Of a stretch of DNA of 35,578 nucleotides, positions 32,339-35,578 are shown one piece after another. Below the pieces are notes generated by a model. It searched no databases. It was not told the origin of the DNA and was given only the letters and a program-made list of their open reading frames with translations. This DNA is from Myxococcales bacterium (lineage in GTDB: Bacteria; Myxococcota_A; UBA9042). How positions within the stretch are numbered: position 1 is the stretch's first letter; each line of letters starts with the position of its first letter. The stretch covers positions 1 through 35,578 of the forward strand of contig SHZD01000040.1 of assembly GCA_009692465.1 (NCBI GenBank), read 5' to 3'. Both the position numbers and the translations under genes were made by a program.

Positions 32339-35300
32339 ATGATTCTCGATCCTGCAGTGCCAGCGCATTTTCCCAAGTACCTCTGGCTCGTTACCCACAT
32401 GTCCCTCCTCTGGGCGGCTGTGACGGTATGCCTGACTGCTACGGTCGCCCATGGCGCTGAAGGTCCGCCGAGCGCGCCGCCGCTCAGTGGCCAATCGGGC
32501 GAAGCCCAGGCGATGGCGGTTACTGAACCGCTGCAGCAGGCATTTTCCGAAGCAGTCAACGCAGGCAACTATGCTAAAGCACTAGATATTCTGGGAAAAG
32601 TTCTGCATGTGTGGCTGCAACATGTCGGCGGCAACCATGCGGTCGTCGGCAACTTGCGGGTCAACATCGCAGAAATGCAGAGACAATTGGGGCAGCTACC
32701 CCAAGCCGAAGCCGAGTTGCAGACCGCGATTGCTGTGCTGGTCGCCGCGCTCGGCCCCGATCACCCACAGGCGCTGGTGGCGCGCCACAATCTGGGCGCC
32801 GTCCAGTTGCAGCAGCGGCGTTTTACTCAAGCTATTCAGAATCTTGAGATCGTTGAAGTGGCACTGACCAAGGCTCGCGGCGACGGCGCGGTTGAGGTTG
32901 CTCAGGCGCGGATGCTCATCGCCGACGCCAAGCTGCAACTGGGCCAGATTGCGCCCGCCAAAGCGTTGTATGCGAAGGTAATGGCGGTGCTCGACGCGCG
33001 GCCTGTTCCCAGCGCCGAGAATTTGGCGGTGGCGTTGAACAATCAGGCCAAGCTGCATCGTACGCTTGGCGACCTGCCGGCGGCCGAGGCCGATCTGGCG
33101 CGCGCGGCGCAGATTCTGGGCAAAGTGTTTGGACTGGGGCACCCGACGCTTGGGCTCGCAGCTATCAATCTCGCGGAGTTGCGTCTGGAACGTGGCGATC
33201 TGGCTCTTGCGGAGGAGGCGCTGCGCCAAGCGATTGCCGTTTCGGCTGCGGCGCTGGGAAAGGGCCATCCGCAAGTCGGCTACGGCGCGTTACTGCTGGC
33301 CAATTTGTACCGGACCCGCGGCGAAAACGCGCGAGCGAAAAGCCTGTACGACGAGGTCTTGGCCCGATTGGAGAGCGCCCATGGAGCCGATCACCCGGCG
33401 CTGGCCGAAGCGCTGAACCACGCGGGGGTGCAGGCTTTGGGGGCTGGCAACACGGGTCGAGCTCATCAACTTTTGGATCGTGCGTGGAAAATCCTGTTGC
33501 GGCCGGAGAATCTCAGCCACTCGTTGCGACCGACTCTGGCCCAGAATCTGGCGACCGTAATGGAGCGCGGCGGCGACAGTGACGGCGCGCAACAGCTCTT
33601 AAATCAGGCGATTGTGGCCTGCGACCGTCAAGCTGGTGTCGAAATGGAGTGCGCGTCGCCGCGCTACAATTTGGGGCTCTTGCACTTGCGCGCGCGCCGG
33701 CTTCCTCAGGCGCAGTTGGTATTGCAGGCCGCACTGGCTGCGAGGGTCAAGCACGGCGGCCAGAGTCATCCAGAAGTCGCGCGGTCGTTGGTGGCATTGG
33801 CGTCGTTGCTGGATTTACAGGGCAAGACCGCCATGGCCGCCGAACTCTTGGAGCAAGCTACGGCGATTCGTGAGCGGCAACTGGCACTGGCGTTGGCGGG
33901 CGGTGCCGATGGACCCAAGCGCGCGCTCGTGGCGACGCTGGCCGAGGAGCGCGATTGGGTGCTCGATGTGCTGCTGCGCGCGGGTCGGCATGGCGCCGCC
34001 TGGGAGCTCATCGTTCAGCGCAAGGGCCGCGCTCTGGAGGCCATGGTCGACGGGATGCGCGGCACCGGCGCGGATCCTGTGCTGCGGCAGGAACTAGCGG
34101 CGGCGCGGTCGAGGCTGGCTGCGGTGTAGGCACGCGGCGCGGCTGGACAACCGCAAGAACTGTATACGGCGGCCTTGCGCGATGCAGTTACCGCCAGCGA
34201 AGAGGCTGAGCGCAAGGTGGTGGCGCGCATTGGTGCGTCGGCGGCTTCCGCACCGGTCAAGGCTTCCGATGCCCAAGCGTTGCTGCCCGAACGCGGCGCC
34301 CTGCTCGAATTCGTCGTGCGCAAGCCCTTGTCACTGCACGACCCCAAGTCGGCGGATTCCGCCGCAGTGATCAGCGGCTGTCTGCTGGTCTGCAAAGGTG
34401 CACCTGTGTGCCGCGATCTCGGCAAGGCCGACACAATTGAAGCCTTGGCCGTGGTGTTGCGCAGCGCCGCCATGACTACCGGTGGCGATGTGGACGCGGC
34501 TGGTGGGCAACTGCGCAAACTGATTGTCGACCCGTTTGCCACCGAACTGCACGCGATTGACCACCTGATTATCGCGGCCGATGGCGCTTTGCACCTGACA
34601 CCGTTTGCGGCTCTGCCGACCGAGCGGGGTCAACGTCTGCTGCACAAGTTCGCCGTGTCGTACTTGACCTCTGGGCGCGATTTGCTGCGGATGACCGTGC
34701 AGACCAAACCGCGCGGGCCGGCGGTGATGATGGGCGATCCAGCCTATGACGACCAAGGCACCGCTCCACAGCAAAATGCAAGCGTTGCACCACGTTCAGA
34801 CGTGGTCCTGGCCAAGTTCGCTCCGCTACCTGGGACTGCGCAAGAAACCAAAGAGCTGGCGAGTCTTTAGCCCAACGCTCAGGTCTTGACTGGGGCTCAG
34901 GCTTCCGTTGGCGCGCTCAAAGCGGTGCAAGGCCCGGTGCTGCTGCATGTCGCTACCCATGGCTTTTTCTTGGCCGATCAAGAGGATCTCCCGGTAATGG
35001 GAACGCGCAGTGGCCGCCGAAATGCTGAATTGTTTGGCGATCTACCGGCTCCGGCGCTGCCGCAATTGGGCAAAGACGACCCGCTGCTGCGCTCGGGATT
35101 GGCTTTGGCGGGAGCCAATCGGCAGCCGGACGGCCGCGGGGTCGTCACAGCGCTCGAAGTGGCTGGTTTGGACTTGGCCGGGACCCAACTAGCGGTGCTG
35201 TCTGCGTGCGAGACCGGCGTCGGCGATATCCGCAATGGCGAGGGCGTATTCGGCCTACACCGCGCTCTGGTCTTGGCTGGTGCACAGACGCAGGTCATGA

Positions 35301-35431
35301 GCCTGTGGAAGGTGGACGACGCCGCGACTCGTATTCGGCCTACGCCGCGACTCGTATTCGGCCTACGCCGCGACTCGTATTCGGCCTACGCCGCGCTCTG
35401 GTCTTGGCTGGTGCACAGACGCAGGTCATGA
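32339..35431 (+). pseudogene. TPR-CHAT caspase-like protein, interrupted by two in-frame TAG codons
   Basis: One continuous frame of about 1030 codons is broken by TAG at 34127-34129 and 34868-34870. ATG 32339 has GGAGG 4 bp before it and opens a probable signal peptide (YLWLVTHMSLLWAAVTVCLT, cleaved near AHGA). The first segment (to 34129) is made of kinesin-light-chain-type TPR repeats (GPDHPQALVARHNLGAV, GHPTLGLAAINLAEL). After the first stop the frame continues into the linker and CHAT domain. The catalytic pair is intact: His in LHVATHGFF (34958-34960) and Cys in LSACETG (35207-35209), both beyond the second stop. The end is also distorted by a tandem repeat after DDAATR. TAG ends many normal genes here, so readthrough is unlikely and the gene is probably inactive. 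Confidence 0.82.
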
Positions 35432-35578
35432 GCCTGTGGAAGGTGGACGACGCCGCGACTCGTATTCGGCCTACGCCGCGACTCGTATTCGGCCTACGCC
35501 GCGCTCTGGTCTTGGCTGGTGCACAGACGCAGGTCATGAGCCTGTGGAAGGTGGACGACGCCGCGACTCGTATTCGGC
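35259..35578 (+). repeat. Compound tandem repeat (62-bp and 23-bp units) at the window end
   Basis: The pattern is a 62-bp unit (35259-35320), three 23-bp units starting GCCGCGACTCGTATTCGGCC (35321-35389), the 62-bp unit (35390-35451), two 23-bp units (35452-35497), the 62-bp unit (35498-35559) and a partial 23-bp unit to the end. The 62-bp unit encodes the normal CHAT block RALVLAGAQTQVMSLWKVDD in its first copy only, because later copies fall out of frame. It could be a real expansion or an assembly artefact at a contig end. Confidence 0.85.

Noticed and set aside
34127-34870. TAG recoding (pyrrolysine or other) in the CHAT gene
   Set aside because: TAG ends several ordinary genes in the window, the two sites would need different amino acids by family context, and a further lesion follows at the 3' end.

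Overview
This window looks like part of a GC-rich chromosome from a Myxococcota-like (former Deltaproteobacteria) bacterium. The main reason is its set of large cysteine-rich surface lipoproteins, with C-x-D-G-N-x-C-T repeats, MopE-type D-x-D-x-D-G metal-binding motifs and a DUF4215-type motif. Alanine/aspartate-rich lipoproteins, a PNGase F-like secreted enzyme and a TPR-CHAT gene fit the same picture. I see no tRNA, rRNA, prophage or CRISPR-cas locus. The placement is an inference from gene content, not a database match.

Positions 359-7357 are mostly core metabolism on the minus strand: an aminotransferase, an RlmM-like rRNA methyltransferase overlapping dapB, an OmpA-family protein, a GYPxCC-motif protein of unknown function, and ahcY. 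Positions 7669-11149 (plus) hold a DUF2007-like small protein with an apparent 5-bp duplication frameshift, a cysteine-rich Sel1-repeat lipoprotein, a four-fold repeat protein I do not recognise, and a possible PilZ protein. On the minus strand, 11339-14763 holds a sterol-desaturase-family enzyme coupled by a GTGA overlap to a cysteine-rich lipoprotein, and 14993-15826 holds an acyltransferase. Positions 16073-20897 (plus) hold an esterase, a lipoprotein and the M3 peptidase OpdA. Positions 20996-29772 are rich in envelope proteins: a cysteine-rich lipoprotein, a lipoprotein/ferritin-like pair coupled by GTGA, and a three-gene minus-strand operon (lamin-tail cysteine-rich lipoprotein, PNGase F-like lipoprotein, beta-barrel protein). 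Positions 30031-35578 hold a thioesterase, a REP-associated (Y1/HUH) transposase, and a TPR-CHAT caspase-like gene broken by two in-frame amber codons and a compound tandem repeat at the window end.

The intergenic spaces are unusually full of repeats. The most interesting family has the core GTACRCAGKGACTTCACAAC. It flanks the Y1 transposase as inverted ends, occurs once inside the transposase frame, forms a three-copy direct array with an exact 136-bp period at 18358-18670, and occurs singly at 23968 and 29885. Two other repeat families (81-238 with 14859-14996; 5794-5912 with 9412-9569) and several perfect palindromes occupy most remaining gaps. I read the window as a repeat-invaded chromosomal region in which a REP-like transposase and its repeats are, or recently were, moving, and in which the neighbouring CHAT gene has been inactivated.
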